From Sthenelais limicola (taxonomy: Eukaryota > Annelida > Polychaeta > Phyllodocida > Sigalionidae): 64,000 nt of DNA. The DNA is taken from contig OW804097.1 of NCBI GenBank assembly GCA_942159475.1, positions 7,779,685 through 7,843,684 on the forward strand. Direction: 5' to 3'. The notes beneath the pieces were generated by a model. The model had not been told where the DNA came from, did not search any database, and was given only the letters and a program-made list of their open reading frames with translations. The stretch's first letter is position 1. The number at the start of each line of letters is the position of its first letter. The position numbers and the translations under genes were made by a program. Positions 62,971 through 64,000 of the stretch are shown in pieces.

Positions 62971-64000
62971 GAAGTTGAATGTACAAGGCTTGATCCTCCT
63001 ACACTTATAAGAAGTGACACATTCTGGCCGCAGTGTGTTTATAAATGTGCGGGACAAGTTGCCCACGGGAACAAAATGTCTGTTGTGTTTATAACCATAG
63101 AATACTATAGGGTTGTACATGGTTTGCCGTCATTATTTAATGAATTACCGGGCGTATGCAAGACTTGGTCTGTGTCTTAAGAAAAATATCATAGGTATGT
63201 GTCGCAGGACAAAACAAGCTAGTTTGCATGGTGTTTTTAGGCTTTTTGTTTAGGCTTTGGTGTTTTGAGTTAGCTTTGCATTATATAGTTGAGGTAGACA
63301 GACTTTGGCCCTGTGGTGTGTTGCTGAGATTGAATTTTACCTTCGGCTTAGCACCCGGACACAGCACCCGTTCATCCAGGGCGTTGTTGCCTATCATGTT
63401 TTCAATTGGATTGTGTGTCCCTACGTCGGGGTAAGAATGATTATTTATGTAAACTATTTACACAGTGAGAAAATATTGCCCATTACCACTATTCTCTACC
63501 CGATATATTGGACAACAGTAGATGAGTAGGCCCTATTCACGGGCTGTTGAAAGAATCTGTCCAGATTCATAAAACTTAAATAAAAATGCCCCGATATCTA
63601 AATTCATCCTTAAAACAAGTCGGGTAATATTAATAATATGATTTAATTCATTGCAATTTCGTTTCTGAAGTTGTCTTATATGGTAACAAGAAGGGGATTC
63701 TCTGGGCTATTTCATCGAATTCTTAAGATATTCGTTGCAACAGATCGTGCTATTATAAGACCGAATTGGTATAATACTTAGATTTCATATGAGTAGAAAG
63801 ACTCCTGGGAAGAAGTAGGACAAGGGACAGGAGAAACGAGAGGGAACTCCAAGGGTTGTGAAATGAGGACTGACCTTTATTGGTACTCACATAAGTATAC
63901 AAAGATAGCAGGAGGAGGGAGGTGGGTGTGGCCCTATCACTGCATGATAGGCCCACCTCACATGTTCATCATAGAAGGGAGAAACCAACGGGGATGCTCA

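Larger units (their letters stand above)
58648..64000. other. Intron-like DNA to the window end; no exon recognised
   Basis: Short frames here have no domain content. The stretch holds a transposon-end fragment (58670-58720), a perfect hairpin (60418), a TTAA MITE (61529) and tRNA-like remnants. The rest of the RNF213-like gene is expected further right. Confidence 0.5.

Overview
The window is AT-rich, intron-rich animal DNA, most likely from a marine invertebrate (a mollusc or other lophotrochozoan fits best, but the species cannot be read from the sequence). The reasons are spliced exons with consistent GT-AG phases, invertebrate-type LINE, Penelope and Ty3/Gypsy elements, hammerhead ribozymes and many MITEs.

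Host genes, all on the + strand. I rebuilt two consecutive blocks of exons by eye, checking splice sites and reading-frame phase. Block 1 (3044 to about 25900, at least 16 exons) encodes the C-terminal half of a CARD-like death-fold domain, a Lys-rich linker, an RNF213-type N-terminal zinc ribbon, an RNF213-type CBM20-like beta domain and the helical N-arm. It then stops at a degenerate hammerhead/Penelope scar. Block 2 (32900-58647, 9 exons) starts again with the same CBM20-like domain and repeats the N-arm; the AAA+ motor and RING lie beyond the window. This is either one giant RNF213-family protein with a duplicated arm, or a truncated CARD-RNF213 paralogue followed by a second one.

Mobile DNA fills the introns. 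1-945 (-) is a LINE ORF1 whose C-terminus is a NADAR (NAD/ADP-ribose N-glycosidase-like) domain. 9909-23049 (-) is a nearly intact, young Ty3/Gypsy endogenous retrovirus with 287-bp LTRs, gag, a -1 frameshift signal, protease, RT/RNase H/integrase and a baculovirus-F-like env. 29.1-30.8 kb is an internally deleted LINE. 33.75-34.6 kb is a palindromic DNA transposon. 34692-39364 (+) is a Penelope-like element with 113-bp hammerhead-containing terminal repeats, RT, GIY-YIG endonuclease and an unusual downstream C2H2 zinc-finger ORF. 39.87-42.79 kb is a 5'-truncated LINE interrupted by a CACTA-type element that itself holds a TTAA-flanked MITE. 44.3-48.0 kb holds LTR-element debris and a TIR element with GC-rich ends. 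49.6-51.4 kb is a CR1-like LINE 3' half. 51.7-53.96 kb is a second, independent LINE ORF1-NADAR gene split by a LINE tail. 54.4-56.5 kb holds nuclear-receptor-half-site repeats and a recurring CGTAGCATTACG motif array. From 58.65 kb to the end I see only intron-like DNA with MITEs and tRNA-like SINE remnants.

The most interesting items are the two LINE ORF1-NADAR fusions, the CARD-RNF213 architecture with tandem arms, the env-bearing retroelement with a classical A-AAA-AAC frameshift site, and the Penelope element with an extra zinc-finger gene.
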